Assembly (NCBI GenBank): GCA_947000775.1
Contig: CAMQGK010000057.1
Span: forward strand, 62,001 to 126,000
DNA length: 64,000 nucleotides
Reading direction: 5' to 3'
Source of the DNA: Pterois miles
Lineage: Eukaryota > Chordata > Actinopteri > Perciformes > Scorpaenidae
A model generated the notes under the pieces. The model was not told where the DNA came from and searched no databases. It worked only from the letters and a program-made list of their open reading frames with translations. Shown one piece after another: positions 45,830 through 57,516 of the stretch (position 1 is its first letter; the number at the start of each line of letters is the position of its first letter). Made by a program: the position numbers and the translations under genes.

Positions 45830-48800
45830 TTACACGCTCTTTGACGGGCGAGGCAGCACCAGCTTCAGTCCAATGTCAACTACACAGGAAGGCATGTAGG
45901 AGAGGGGGATCCAGATAAGCTTGGCATCCCATCCGGGGCTGTATCTGGTGCGTGGGTATTCAGCCGTCAGAGCGTGCTCCATGCAGCTGGTCACCTTGGT
46001 GAGGTCAGTGTCACAGACAGCGTTCATGATCAAACGCTGGACCTTAATATCTGAAAATGAGGTTAAGTGAAAAGATTTGTGCATAAATAATAATTTAACT
46101 TCAGTGCATTTTTCTTTACTAAAATGTATGTAGGAGTATGTATGACTGAGATTCATGAAATTTTAAAGTGGGGAGACATTTATGACAATGACACATTTCA
46201 ATGTGACTTTAAAGCTACAGTGGGTAGCTTTGAGCAAATATATATATTTTTATTAAACTGTCACTATATCCTCCTGATATCAGTGCATGAGGTAGATAAT
46301 CTGTGAAATCTCATGTCATATGCAAGATTTCACCATGGAAGAACGAAAACAACCAATCATAGCTGAAGAGTCAATCACTGCTCGCGAAACTCGCCAGCTC
46401 TGATCAAACTGTCAAACTAGGCAGTGCTTTTAATATGTTAATATGAATTAATATTCTGTTACTGTAATGTCTATGTCAGAAACATCTTGTAGTTACTGTT
46501 TTGCTGTAAAATGAGAACGTTTGTGACCCGACCACCATGTTGAAAACAGTTGAGGAAATACCAAGCACCGCCCACTGGTGGGAGCAATATTCTCATTTTA
46601 CAGTACACTGAAAATATGTTTTTGAAAACATCTGACGCATTACAGTAACAGAATTTTGATTCATATCTGATCAGCATTGCCCGGAGACCGCTTGGCTCTT
46701 TGGGCGCGGTGGAATCTTGAGAATGCCATTAGGAGCTCTAGGAGGACACAGAGGAACATATCTGTCTCATGCACTACTGTCAGGATATATTGACCATTTT
46801 ATATAAAAAAAAAAAATCTTTATGCATATTTGCTCAAAGTTACCACCTGCAGCTTCAAAGTGACTGCAGCTCAGAGGTCAGTGCAGGTTGTCCACCAATC
46901 GGAAGGTCGGTGGTCACATGTTGATGTGTCCTGGAGCAAGACACTTAGCCCCAAATTGCTCCCAAAGGCTTAGCCATCAGTGTGTGAATGAGTATTTAGA
47001 TTAGATCTAATGCAGGTTAGCACCTTGCATGGCAGGTTCTGCCATCAGTGTATGAATATGTTATGTGATTGTGTGAATGCTGACATGTAGTGTAAAGCAC
47101 TTTCAGTGGTCGGAAGACTAGAAAAGCACTATATAAATGCAAGTCTATAAACATAATTTACAAAAACATCATAACTTCCCATATAGGAATGAGATATTAA
47201 AATGTGTCTGTTGATTCTGATCAAACTCACAACTCATAGTTTTCATTATGAGTCCATATGACAATTAGCCTACTTACATTTATCCAGGTACTTGTCTCCA
47301 TAGCTGGCTTGTACTTCAGGGCTGAGCTGGTTCCACAGGCGATGCAGCTCCCTCTCAAGGGGGTCCAGGCTCGTCACTGCGGTCTTGAAAAAACCTGGCT
47401 CAATGATGCACACTTTGATTCCAAAGTAGTTTATATCTCTCCTGAAAACAGGAAGGTCATGTAGAATAGCATTGTATGTGACAGTACATAGTATATAATG
47501 AACAGCAGCACTTGAAACAAGTTTGTGACACTGGCTGCAATCTTCTGCATGAACCTTTTAGATTAGAAATGGGCTTAGTAGTGAAAGAAATAAAAACACA
47601 ATATACCTAGTAAATAAACGCAGTAATCCTGTCTGGTCTCATAAGCCAATACTTGTCTGCTTGGCACATACTAAGGCAGTTTGTTTTTTCTATTACTACT
47701 ATTGTGTTTTACTGCTCTAATTTTGTGTAAGAATAGTGTTTGTCTTTTATATAACAGAATATTTTTAATATAAAACCCTGTCTGCAAACCAAATCTCTCT
47801 CATGGAGCAAAGATATGAAGAGTCTGACTTGAATGACTATTTGTTCCTATAATTAGAACATAGATCTTTCTAAAAGTGAGAGAAAAAGCGGGTTATTGAG
47901 GATTTTTGGGAATTTCTGCTTCTGTCAGTCAATAACATTAAAGGCAAAAAGGCAGTACAAAATCTGTTTTTTGCATTTAATAAAGCAGGTTGTTACAGTA
48001 CGCTCTTATCTAATGCTGATGAGGTAGGTCTTACCGGAGGCAGTCAGAGAAAGACTCCACTGCAAACTTGGAAATGCAGTATCCACCACCGTTTGCAGCC
48101 ACCCTGCCCAGCACCGATGCCACGTTTACGATACGACCTCGAGCCTTTTTGATGAGGGGCAGGAAGGTCATTGTCATGGCAATCACTCCGTTCATGTTGA
48201 CTTTCAGTGTGCTGTGGAAATCCTCTAATCTCATCCACTCTGAAGGACCCATTGGTAATGAGCGTCCGGCGTTGTTCACGATACCCCAAAGTCCTACAAA
48301 AAAAAGGAAATGAAAGACCCGTGTAAGAGATTTGTGTTCTGAAATTTTATTAACTTAGTCATAATGCAGCATCATGTCTCACCCTTATCGCCAACCTCCT
48401 TCTTGGTCCACTCCATGGCTTTCTGGACGCTGTCCTGACTGGTGACATCCAGCAGGACAGTCTTCAAATATGGCCCCGCCGCCCTCCTCAGGTCATCAGC
48501 TCCCTTTTCTGTGAGACAGCCAGCCAGCACACGGAAACCTTTCCGATCAAGCTTCTTGCACAGCAGGTTTCCAAACCCAGAGTCGCAGCCGGTCACAAAG
48601 ACGTACTTGTCAGTGATCTCCTCAATCTCCAGGCTGTCTCTGTACAGCCATACGATAATCCACAGCACCACCAAGGTAGCACTGATGTATGACCAGGCAT
48701 TTTCCCTGAAAGAGAACAGAGACGAGGGATTTGACTGAGAAAATATTCAAGATGTGGAAGCTTGGAGGTTCAGAGGTGAGGCTGCGGCTGTTAAATTACT

Positions 48801-48866
48801 GTCCAAAACGTTGTGTAGCTTCGGTAATTCTTACCCTAAAATGTCGTAGACAAACTGCGTATCCAT
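45830..48866 (-). CDS. rdh5: Retinol dehydrogenase 5-like SDR (11-cis retinol dehydrogenase)
   Basis: Membrane-anchored SDR that oxidises (11-)cis-retinol to retinal in the visual cycle of the RPE. Coding exons: 48835-48866, 48383-48705, 48035-48293, 47278-47441, 45830-46050; 999 nt, 332 aa (human RDH5 is 318). A hydrophobic N-terminal segment (LVVLWIIVWLY) precedes the cofactor motif TGCDSGFG. NNAG and the catalytic YCISK follow. The C-terminal block TRYSPGWDAKL is shared with RDH5. Two features favour rdh5 over rdh16, hsd17b6 or sdr9c7: the SVLGR, AANGGGYC and FSD segments, and the position just downstream of bloc1s1 on the same strand, as in human. An acceptor at ~48900 upstream of the ATG suggests a 5' UTR intron. 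Confidence 0.85.
46206..46858. repeat. Head-to-head (foldback) pair of family A elements, rdh5 intron 4
   Basis: The left end, aaagctacagtgggtagctttgagcaaatat split at 46209-46239, is the inverse of the right end near 46823-46856 (catatttgctcaaagttacc). Arms of >150 bp pair through cagtgcatgag / ctcatgcactac. Center is near 46580. Confidence 0.65.
46868..47150 (+). repeat. Fish interspersed repeat adjacent to the foldback pair
   Basis: Contains gagcaagacacttagcccca, ccatcagtgtgtgaatgagt and the end gaaaagcactatataaatgc aagtc. I recognise this module as a widespread fish repeat of retroposon type. Non-coding. Confidence 0.6.
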
Positions 48867-48879
48867 GCTGCTTCCAGGA

Positions 48880-49860
48880 TTAGAGGTGCGTTCTCGGTCA
48901 CCTGCTTAGTGCTGACAAAAAAATAAAAAATAAAACACGTTGAGCAAGTGTTATGAGGTATTGACATGGCAAACAGCCAAATCTGATCTTTCAGGAATGG
49001 AAAGTAAAAATACACAGACTTATTTCAGGAATCCCTATAACCAAATCCCTACTCTATTTCATAATATTTTAGGGTTTATTGAGCCTTTCTGAGAACTACG
49101 GGATACAATGAGTTTGTTCATCGAGGGCCCTGTTAGGTAGCTGTAATACAGAACTGCTTTGGGCACATGAGAAATCTTTGGATAATACTCTTATGGAAGA
49201 AAGAAAGGCATTTGTGAGGGAGGGGGACCCGAGGAGGGAGACGTGCATTGTTTTGAAGTAGAAAATGAATGCCCGTGACAGAGCTGCTTAAGCTGCTCAT
49301 TGCAGAAAACCAATTAGTTTTCTGGCAAATTAGTGAGAAAAACATACTTCTATGGGTTGTGTTATCCATGATAACATAATTAAGACAGAAATTAAATCAG
49401 ACTTAAATAAAGATACAGTACCCATACTGTTGATAATGGCATGAGAGCATTTGTTAAAACATAATTGATCCTGTAAAATTACATCTCAGGCTAAGCAAAT
49501 TAAATTAAGTTTCACAACACTAGTTTACAGAGAAATGTACCAGAATATAAATTGATATAATTTAATCAGATAAAACTTAAAACCTCAATCACTGTTTGCT
49601 ATAAGCTTTCATTATAAATATTTAAACTAATTATTTCATAGATTTAATTACACTGTGATGCATTCGCAATGAGAAACTGCAATCATTAACAATATTAGAG
49701 GTTGATCAGTAGTACTTTGTTGTGATTCATTGGCAAAAAAGATAATTATATATTATCCTACCTTTTCCTCTTTTTGAGAAGTGATGGATGTCCACAAGTT
49801 ATTCGTCCTCTTCCCTTTCCCCTTTCAGGTTATTCTTCTGTCTTAACTCAGAGAGGGTGG
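48880..49860 (-). promoter_or_regulatory. Putative 5' UTR exon and promoter region of rdh5
   Basis: The minus strand has a good acceptor (…aagcag|gtgacc) just upstream of the ATG exon. A possible donor, aaaag|gtagga, sits near 49761, and a TATA-like gataaag in a duplicated gggataa context is near 49870-49890. This suggests a non-coding first exon at about 49762-49850. No transcript evidence is available from the sequence. Confidence 0.35.
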
Positions 49861-49899
49861 TCAGAGAAAGGCTTTATCCCTTTGGTTTATCCCTTTAAG

Positions 49900-51084
49900 G
49901 CAAGTCTGCAACTGGTAATCTCCAATCCGTAACCGTAAAAGTGGTGGGAATTACAGAATACACCAGAACTTTCTGTGCACTACGTGAACTTGGATATCAG
50001 CAAACTTATAATAATCCCACATGTTAAAGCCTTGTGCACGCTCAGAAACATGTGTTTAATCTCATTGGCTCTTTCAGTTCACTGACCTTTTATAACAGTT
50101 TTAAAACTTAAACAACATATGCAGTTTAACTGGTGAATGGTTGGAGACTAGTTGGCTCGTACTGCAGACATGCTGACAGTACACAAGAAGTGGCCATTGT
50201 GCTGTACATTGTATTGAGTCTTATCAATGCATTAATTCAAGGAAAAGCATGACTTGCTTCACAACTGTACCCTGCTTAAAAAAACAATAACTATAAACTT
50301 TCTCTATGGACATTTCTGCCAAAATGTTGGGTTCAATACATTTTTACCCTGAGACTGAGCGTGAAGCAAAAAGGCATATTTCTATGTCATGTAAAGTGCA
50401 AACTGAAGAATCAAGTGTGTTGCCAACTAGTTCTTGACACTGATTTTCTGTCCTAATATTACACAATGAATTGAAAGGGCATTTGGTTACCAAACATGCC
50501 TTCAATTACATGAGCGAACTCAACAGCCACATGTGTCATGACATAACTGTCATGTGCCATGAATTGTCCAGTCACCCTAGCCAGGCAAATATTTATCCAG
50601 TTATTGTATTTAGCGGTATACTATTACCAGTAGTAGGCTAGTAGTTCCAAACGTTGTCCCCAAACTGTAAAACCTTGAATGTCTGAGGTTAAAACTTCCT
50701 TCTGTCTTCAGTTTTTGAAGCAGTCATAGCTAAACCACCAGCCAAACTCCAATCCTTGACCTAGAAGTCCTTTACAGCTATAAAGTATCACACATATTTG
50801 TTAAAGTCTGACAATCCTTATTCAAGTGTTGCATCTTTCCGGACCACTACTGACACTGATTGTGTGTATGAACATCCTCACTGGAGGATCTTTTATAAGC
50901 ACTCTGCGAAAACTTCCCTTTTTCAAATGAGGCTCTTCATGCTAATGTCTTCATGTTCTGTTTAGCGTTGTATAACCTCAGCTGTGAAGCCTCAAGCAGC
51001 CTATTTATACCGTACCCTGTAGTACATTAAATCTATTTAGTCTTGTTGTTTTGTATGAAAAAAAACATCAGTGAATTCTTTAAC
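49900..51084. other. Intergenic region between rdh5 and bloc1s1
   Basis: No exon or clear repeat recognised. It holds the presumed rdh5 promoter at the low end and the bloc1s1 3' UTR at the high end. Confidence 0.4.
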
Positions 51085-51090
51085 TTTATT
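51085..51090 (-). terminator. Candidate polyadenylation signal of bloc1s1
   Basis: AATAAA on the minus strand, ~418 bp past the bloc1s1 TAG. Confidence 0.5.
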
Positions 51091-51507
51091 AAAAAAAAAT
51101 CTTACATCACTAAATGGTAACAAAAGCTAATGTTAATTTGTTTGACAAAAACAGTGAAGTCATCACTGTAAATACACATACAATATAAAACATAAACAGA
51201 CACATAATTTAATTATCAGGTGCTGAAAATAGAGACTTGCTACAAAAAGCTGATACTAGAGACAAGGAGACAGACGGCAATGTGGCTGTGGCCCCTTAAA
51301 CCTAAAATAAGCATCTAATAAATAGATATTAGACCAACATTTCAGACTTTCAACATTTCTCTGAACAAAGTAACCATCAGTGTTAGTCCACTCAGAGGGG
51401 CAGGCAGCCGAGCAAAGCCATTGCTGCTTGCATCTTTGAAGCGTCAACTGGATTTCTGTTTCGTTCCAGCACGTTTAGTTTCAGCTGTTAACATCCCACC
51501 GTGAAGC

Positions 51508-54500
51508 CTATGAGGAAGCGGACTGAAGTTGACCTTTGTGTACGTACTCCAGAGCTGTGGCGATGGTCCTCATGTCCATCTCAATACTGCGGGCCCAGTT
51601 CTCCACATCCCCAATTTCCTGCAAAAAAATAAAAATAAAAATAAATCACTACTGTGTACATCTACCAGTCTAGCCTATTATCAGGACCAGCAACAGAAAA
51701 GCTTTAAACATTTCCAGGCACCCTGTCTCAGATGATAGAAGCTGGGTAATTGCAGAGGGAATAGAAACCCATTTACAAATTGCGTCTACCACCTGTCAAA
51801 TCCGCTCACATCTAGGACCTGTGTCAAGGCCCTTGAATGAAACTAATCTGCTTTTAGTAAATCTGACAAAGTAACTACGTTCTGATGAGTTGCTGTTTGC
51901 AACAAGACGATTGATATGATTAAATTGGCATTAAGCAATACCTGGGATATCAACAGTGAGCACTCAGTATAATGCAAGATGGTTACACATAATGCTGAGC
52001 CAACTCATAATATGTCCAACATTCAGCTTCATTAAATGTGATACTGTCTGCAAGTGCTGCCATTATGTGTATGAAATTCAGGACCTCATATCCTTCACAG
52101 AATCCAAATTTGTGTGGGATTAAGATAAGATAAGATAAGATAAGATATTCCTTTATTAGTCCCACAGTGGGGAAATTTACCAATATATTCATATTTATAA
52201 AATATAAACATTAAACAAAGTTGATATTGTACACAAGCAGATTACGTGACAGAAAAGACTTGTTTATGGAATTATTTCTTGCAGACACTCTGTATCTTAC
52301 ATACTTTTAGGGCCTGATTGAAACCCTCCACCATGCTGATCCACTGAGCAGTCTGTTTGGAGAACTGGCTCGCCTGCACTTGGAGAGTCTTCACCTCGTG
52401 GTCGAGCTTACGCTGGTTCACATACGCCTGAGCAACTCTAAAGTAAAACAGGAAACAATGAAAAGCGATGCAGTTTCGTTAACATGTGAAGACTCAACAG
52501 AAATGTAAATGTAGCATTTTGGATTTCGATCACATTTTTCGCGAGTTGAGTTAAGACTTTCTATGCACCCAAAAGGCTTATTTCACTCGAATTTTGGTCA
52601 CAACCTTGTTAAAATCCATGGTTAAGAGCACCTCTCCAAGATAATCCCGACCTGACAGGTGTGGGATATTAAGATTCTGATTAACATGATGATTTCACAG
52701 GTGAAAAAACATTTATTAGGCACACTGAACTATGGATTACACATGATTAGGGCTACAGGTGTGCATATTTTGGCCATGCGGGATTCATCCATGAAGAGAA
52801 CACTTCTCCAAAGTCCCAGACGGCATCAATGGTGAGCATTTGCTCCCTCAAGCAGGTAACAACGACGGACTGCAGTCAGGTCATGACCCCACTGAAGACA
52901 AGGGGCTTCCCTGAGATGCTTTCTGACAGTTTGTGTAGAAATCCTTTAGTTGTACAAAGTTGTCTGTGGGGAAGAGGCCACTTGGATGTACTGCAAATTT
53001 GCGGAAAAGACATTGGAAACAGCTTATGATAGAGAAATGAACCTTCAGTTCACGAGCAACAGCTCTGGTGGACATTCCAGCAGTCAGACACATTAGGCCA
53101 ATTCAACCCTACTAAGAATAAACTGCTTTATTTTACTGGCTCAGAGAGAGGTTTTCATCGTCAGCTTGACTAAAATCCATTAGGGAACTATGGTACATGA
53201 CAATATCAATATCTGTGACTTCAAGGGACATGTTTATGATGCAGAAGTAATGCATATTCAGTACACATGCCCTGTATCAGGAGAAGGAGCACAGTACTCC
53301 ATTGTTACTGGACCAACACAGTAAGAATTTACTGCAAACTCTACGATTTGATTTTCAGTAGCAACCTAAATTATCTATCACAATGACAGATACTGTGGTG
53401 CTAAAATGATTCGTCAGTCAAAAACATTAACATTCAACAATTTCATCATTAAAGTCACTTATCAAGCAAATCTGCGAAACACGTTGTTCCATCTTCTAAA
53501 AAGTGATGATTTCTTGTCCTTTCTGTTTACTATTATTTTTGATTTGAATACCTTTAGGTTTTGAACTGTTGACTGGAGATAACAAGCCATTAGAAGCAAT
53601 CACATTGGAATTGATTTAATTAACCATACTTACAATCTTTGAAATCTACAGATTAATATTGAAAATTATTATTAGTACAGCCCTAATAGCTTTATGTCTG
53701 AACAGAAAATTGATGGCCAACCATCTAAATAACTGATTAATCATTTTAAAGGTCTTTTTAAGGGTTTTCAAACAAAATTACTACATATTCTCTTGTTTGG
53801 TTTCTCAGAATGTGAGTGTTTTGCTGTTTATTCCTGTTCTATCATTGGAAATATTATATATTTGGGTTTTGGACTATTCGTCAGGCAAAGCAAGACATTT
53901 GAAGGTGTCCCTTGGGGCTTTAGGAAACTGGAGCAGGCATTTCAGTGTTTTCTGCCACTCATTAGAACTTATGAGTAATCTATAAAATAATTACCAGATT
54001 CCTCTAACATTATAATGAAAATAATCATTAGCTGGCAGAGGCCACTGCTACAGCAGAGCTACAGTTCAAACTAAATAGTGATACCTTGTGTTATTAGTAA
54101 GTCAGGTGGCAAGATGTGCAGTATATATTTACTGGAACATAATTTCCTATTTAATGATGGTACCAGGATGTCAACACATCCCAAATCCTCAACTACCACC
54201 ACCACTACACTACAACTATGAAATTAACAGGATGTCTGCCAAACCTTAAGACACAAACACAGTCACAGCAGGGGTAGGAGTAGGCTTTCATACCCGACAT
54301 TGAGGTGGTCCACTAGGGCTTCTGTCAGACAGGTGGCTGCAGAAATAGCTTCACGTCTGCGTCTCTCTGTGCAGATAAAACATCAACACAAGACAAGTAA
54401 ATCGCCAGTACTATAGTGGACCCAACGTTACTCCTGGCACTGTCAATCCACTTTGTTTTTAGCATCTGTTAGCACGATAGCTAACCCGCTAGCCAGTCAC

Positions 54501-54565
54501 TCACCCTGCTGCTCCTTCCGCTCATTCTGCTTCGCCTGGTGCTCCTTCAGTAGACGAGACAGCAT
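51508..54565 (-). CDS. bloc1s1: BLOC-1 subunit 1 (BLOS1/GCN5L1), complete
   Basis: Small coiled-coil subunit shared by BLOC-1 and BORC, acting in lysosome-related organelle biogenesis and lysosome positioning; also linked to mitochondrial protein acetylation. Exons: 54505-54565, 54294-54366, 52305-52437, 51508-51618; 378 nt, 125 aa, identical in length to human. It begins MLSRLLKEHQAKQNERKE. The middle has the conserved LVDHLNVG and LDHEVKTLQVQA heptad region. The end is ALEYVHKGQLQSASS. Start choice is certain because the N-terminus matches the family. The region around and upstream of the ATG is GC-rich with several CpGs, as in a housekeeping promoter. It is transcribed towards rdh5. Confidence 0.96.
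52121..52180 (-). repeat. LINE/SINE 3' tail fragment in bloc1s1 intron 3
   Basis: (TAAGA)n then tattcctttattagtcccac agtggggaaatt. It is the reverse complement of 41253-41314, headless. Confidence 0.75.
52515..53110 (-). mobile_element. Internally deleted Tc1/mariner element, bloc1s1 intron 2
   Basis: The minus strand encodes AGMSTRAVARELKVHFS, the helix-turn-helix start of a Tc1-like transposase, followed by frames broken by stops. The subterminal block near 52515-52700 (cacccaaaaggcttatttca, ctctccaagataatccc, ctgacaggtgtgg) matches what I know of the same Tc1 family's end. Most of the catalytic domain is missing, so it cannot mobilise itself. Confidence 0.7.
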
Positions 54566-54569
54566 CTTT

Positions 54570-54760
54570 AGAGGTCGTAGAAATTAATGCTCAACTGCTT
54601 TCTTCTTTCAACTAACGTTAACTGAACAACATGGCTCGTATAAACTGGGACGTTGAAGCTATCAGCTGACTAACGTTAGCATAGCCGCTGTCACGAGACC
54701 GAGCGCGTACTGAGCTCGCGCTGGGGAGGACGGCAGGAGTGGGCGTGCCTAAAAAATGGC
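54570..54760. promoter_or_regulatory. CpG-rich promoter region of bloc1s1
   Basis: Locally elevated GC and CpG (gagaccgagcgcgtactgag ctcgcgctgg) directly upstream of the bloc1s1 ATG, in an otherwise AT-rich neighbourhood. No TATA box was noted. The itch 5' exon lies ~1.7 kb away on the opposite strand, so the two genes are divergent. Confidence 0.5.
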
Positions 54761-54899
54761 GTTTCGCGTGCCGCCATTTGTCACATCGAATATAAGTCAT
54801 CATGTTTGTGTTATTAATAATCGCAGCAGACATTATAGGAATCGGACCAGCTAGGAGACCGAATGATAACATGGACTTTAAATGTATGTGACCAGTCTT

Positions 54900-55489
54900 C
54901 AGTTTATCATTTAATTATGAAAATTTGTTTTATGGTGACGTCAATATCAGTTTAACGTCATGGCGTTTTAGCCTTCAAAATAAAAGTGCAAATAATTAAA
55001 AATAAACCAACTACGATAAGAACAACAACGATAATTATAATAATAACAATAATGATAGCTATCTTTATCATTATAATTAGATATTGAAGTAGAAATATAA
55101 AAACAAGAATTTTTATAAAATGCATATAATTACAAGGTTCTTTCAAAGTTAATGTGATAAAATTGTTTTAACACCACTAACTTCTTTAACGCATTAACTC
55201 AGTCAATCTTAGGTTGTAGCGGGTTCAGTTTTGAAGCTAGAGTGATGATACCGGTATCACATGATACCTGAAGAATCCATCAGTACCAACCATGTTAAAC
55301 TTGTTTAGCGCAAGTCAGATCCATGATACAGTCAAGTCAGACCGATCCATCTCCATGAAAACAGAGCAAACTTCATGCATTGATGAAAACCATGTGATTT
55401 TGTTGAAATACTCAGAAAAAAGCTAGTTAGTGGACTTCAGATCTACAGTAGGCAAAATATTTAATTAATCCAAGTGTTCTGGGTGAAAA
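54900..55489. other. AT-rich spacer between bloc1s1 and itch
   Basis: Includes an imperfect (ATA/AAT)n tract at ~55020-55080. No gene recognised. Confidence 0.4.
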
Positions 55490-55878
55490 ATAGACCTCTG
55501 CGTTCCCTAATGACTTTGTTTACAGGCTTTAAAAAAATCTAGTGACAGAAGACTTCGACCAATCACAGGTCATTTCAGAGAGAGAGAGCATTCCTATTGG
55601 CTGTTCATTCAACAGAGGCAGCTGTCAATCACTTGCAAACTCTGGTCAAACAGTCAAACTAGGCAGCGCTGATGAAATATGATTCAATATTTTGTTATCG
55701 CAATGCCTATTTCGTGCTTAAATGTTTTCAGAAGCATCTTGTAGTCACTGTTTAGCTGTAAAATGAGAAAGCTTGCTGGCTGGTGGGTGGTGCTTGGTAT
55801 TTCCTGAACTTATCTCAAGATGGCTGCTGGGTCACAAACACAGGTGTCATGTCCTACTGTCAGGACATAGTGACTGTG
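55490..55878 (+). repeat. Rearranged family A element
   Basis: Contains caggctttaaaaaaatctag, ccaatcacaggtcatttcag, attcctattggctgtt, caaactaggcagcgctgatg and gctgtaaaatgagaaagc, which are blocks of family A. The order is altered compared with 21198-21746. A SINE abuts its right end. Confidence 0.55.
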
Positions 55879-56167
55879 GGGGCGGCAGTAGCTCAGTCCG
55901 TAGGTTTAGGAATCGGAGGGTCACCGGTTCAAGTCCCAACATGGACAAAGACCAACTGGTTGCTGGAGAGGTGCCAGTTTACCTCTTGGGCACTGCCGAG
56001 GTGCCCCTGAGCAAGGCACCAAACCCCCAACTGCTCGGGGCGCTTGTCAGGAGCAGCCCCCTCACTCTGACATCTCTCCATGTATGTGTACTGTGTGAAA
56101 TTAACAACAGAGTGTAAAAACTGAATTTCCCTACGGGGATTAATAAAGGTTCATCTTATCTTATCTT
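55878..56167 (+). repeat. Full-length tRNA-derived SINE upstream of itch
   Basis: Starts ggggcggcagtagctcagtc cgtagg (A-box), has a B-box ggttcaagtcc, the body aggtgccagtttacctcttg, and the tail ctacggggattaataaaggt then (TCTTA)n. It is the best preserved of the three copies and lies ~180 bp before the itch 5' exon. Confidence 0.88.
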
Positions 56168-56342
56168 TATAATAATACTTTTTTCTTAATTATATTTAGC
56201 TTTGTGTTTGGACTGTTTCATCAAACCACTATTTTAAGGTCACGAAAACTTTCATGTTTCAATGGTGCAGAAGGTGTGGCTGCATTTTTTAAATTGAATT
56301 TATAGTTAATATAGCACTATAGCTTTTGTGCAAAAAAAGGTC

Positions 56343-56522
56343 AAGATTTGGGTACTGTAGAGATTCCATTTTATTGTGAAAAACTCGTACCGGAAAAGCC
56401 GATCTTCTTCGTTCGGGCTAGCGGAACACAAGGCTGCGCTGATGGCAGGCAGCTACCTGTCAACAACCCAGGCGTAGCTGAAACTGAAGTGTGCTGGGCC
56501 CTTCATCGTCTGCTTCTGTCAG
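56343..56522 (+). other. itch: Probable itch 5' UTR exon
   Basis: A GC-rich, CpG-containing stretch ends ctgtcag|gtaagg, a strong donor at 56523. The next candidate exon (from ~57470) carries the first in-frame ATG. The upstream boundary (transcription start) is not determined. Confidence 0.5.
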
Positions 56523-57516
56523 GTAAGGTCATCTAGCGTCAGTCTGTCACTGGAGAGAGTGAGATTTCCCGGACTGAACGATCGAAGCTGCTGGAGGAGC
56601 CGGCTGGTTGTTAGCATTACTGTCGTTAGTCAATGCACGGCTAGCTAAAGCGTCGGTGTTCAGGACATCGGCGAACAAAGTTGCCCCAGGTGGTGGAACT
56701 TCTCATTTTCTCTCAGTTATTCACAAAATAACATATAAATTATAGCAAATAATACATCTTAGCAATGTCACGGTTACCTTACAAAAGGTTAGTGTTTGAA
56801 GTTGTCTTGACAGCAATTCTCCTGATGGCTAACCCCCTGCTAACCTGACACATAAAGCTATTAAGCTACCATGGTACTGGCTTCATGTTGTAGATAGCAG
56901 ATAGCACGTCGCCTCTCACAACTTTATGTTACTGTCTGATGTACTCAACATCCTTGCTGTTAAAATTTAACCTTTCCCCAGTGTCTCTAAACTACCTTCT
57001 TGTCCCGATAAAGGATAATGTCAGAGATTAGCAAGGGAGGTTTAGTGAGACTCAATTTAGCTAAGTTAAGGATGGGATTTTCCGTTATGGAAGCTACACG
57101 GTGGTTTCTAGAAATAGCTAAGCTAACCAAGTTACGGGGTAACATGCGTTTTAGTGCTGTTTTGTATGTCTGAACACAAAAATATGATCATAAATGTGCG
57201 CACAGTTTAGATCAAAAAGTTAGGTTGTATCATTGATGTGGCATCACTATAAACATAATCTTTTAATGTCTCCAGATACTCACACCAGTTATATATATAC
57301 CCCTTTGTTTTAGTTAGATAGCCTCATCACTCCACATTGTGTGTAAAGCCAGGCTTTATTTTCCACTGACTGTAGCAACCTAATAGCCTAATCACCCTGT
57401 AAGTAGGTTACCTGCACAGAGTGTCCTATGTTTGTTTACATCTGATGTCACTGGTTGCAGTTGTTGCAGATCCTTTCGGTGTAGCCAACACAAGGCTACA
57501 GTGTTATGGATGAACC

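Noticed and set aside
55878..55950. Functional tRNA gene suggested by A-box and B-box
   Set aside because: The boxes belong to the head of a SINE that recurs with the same body and tail at two other sites; no complete cloverleaf is maintained.
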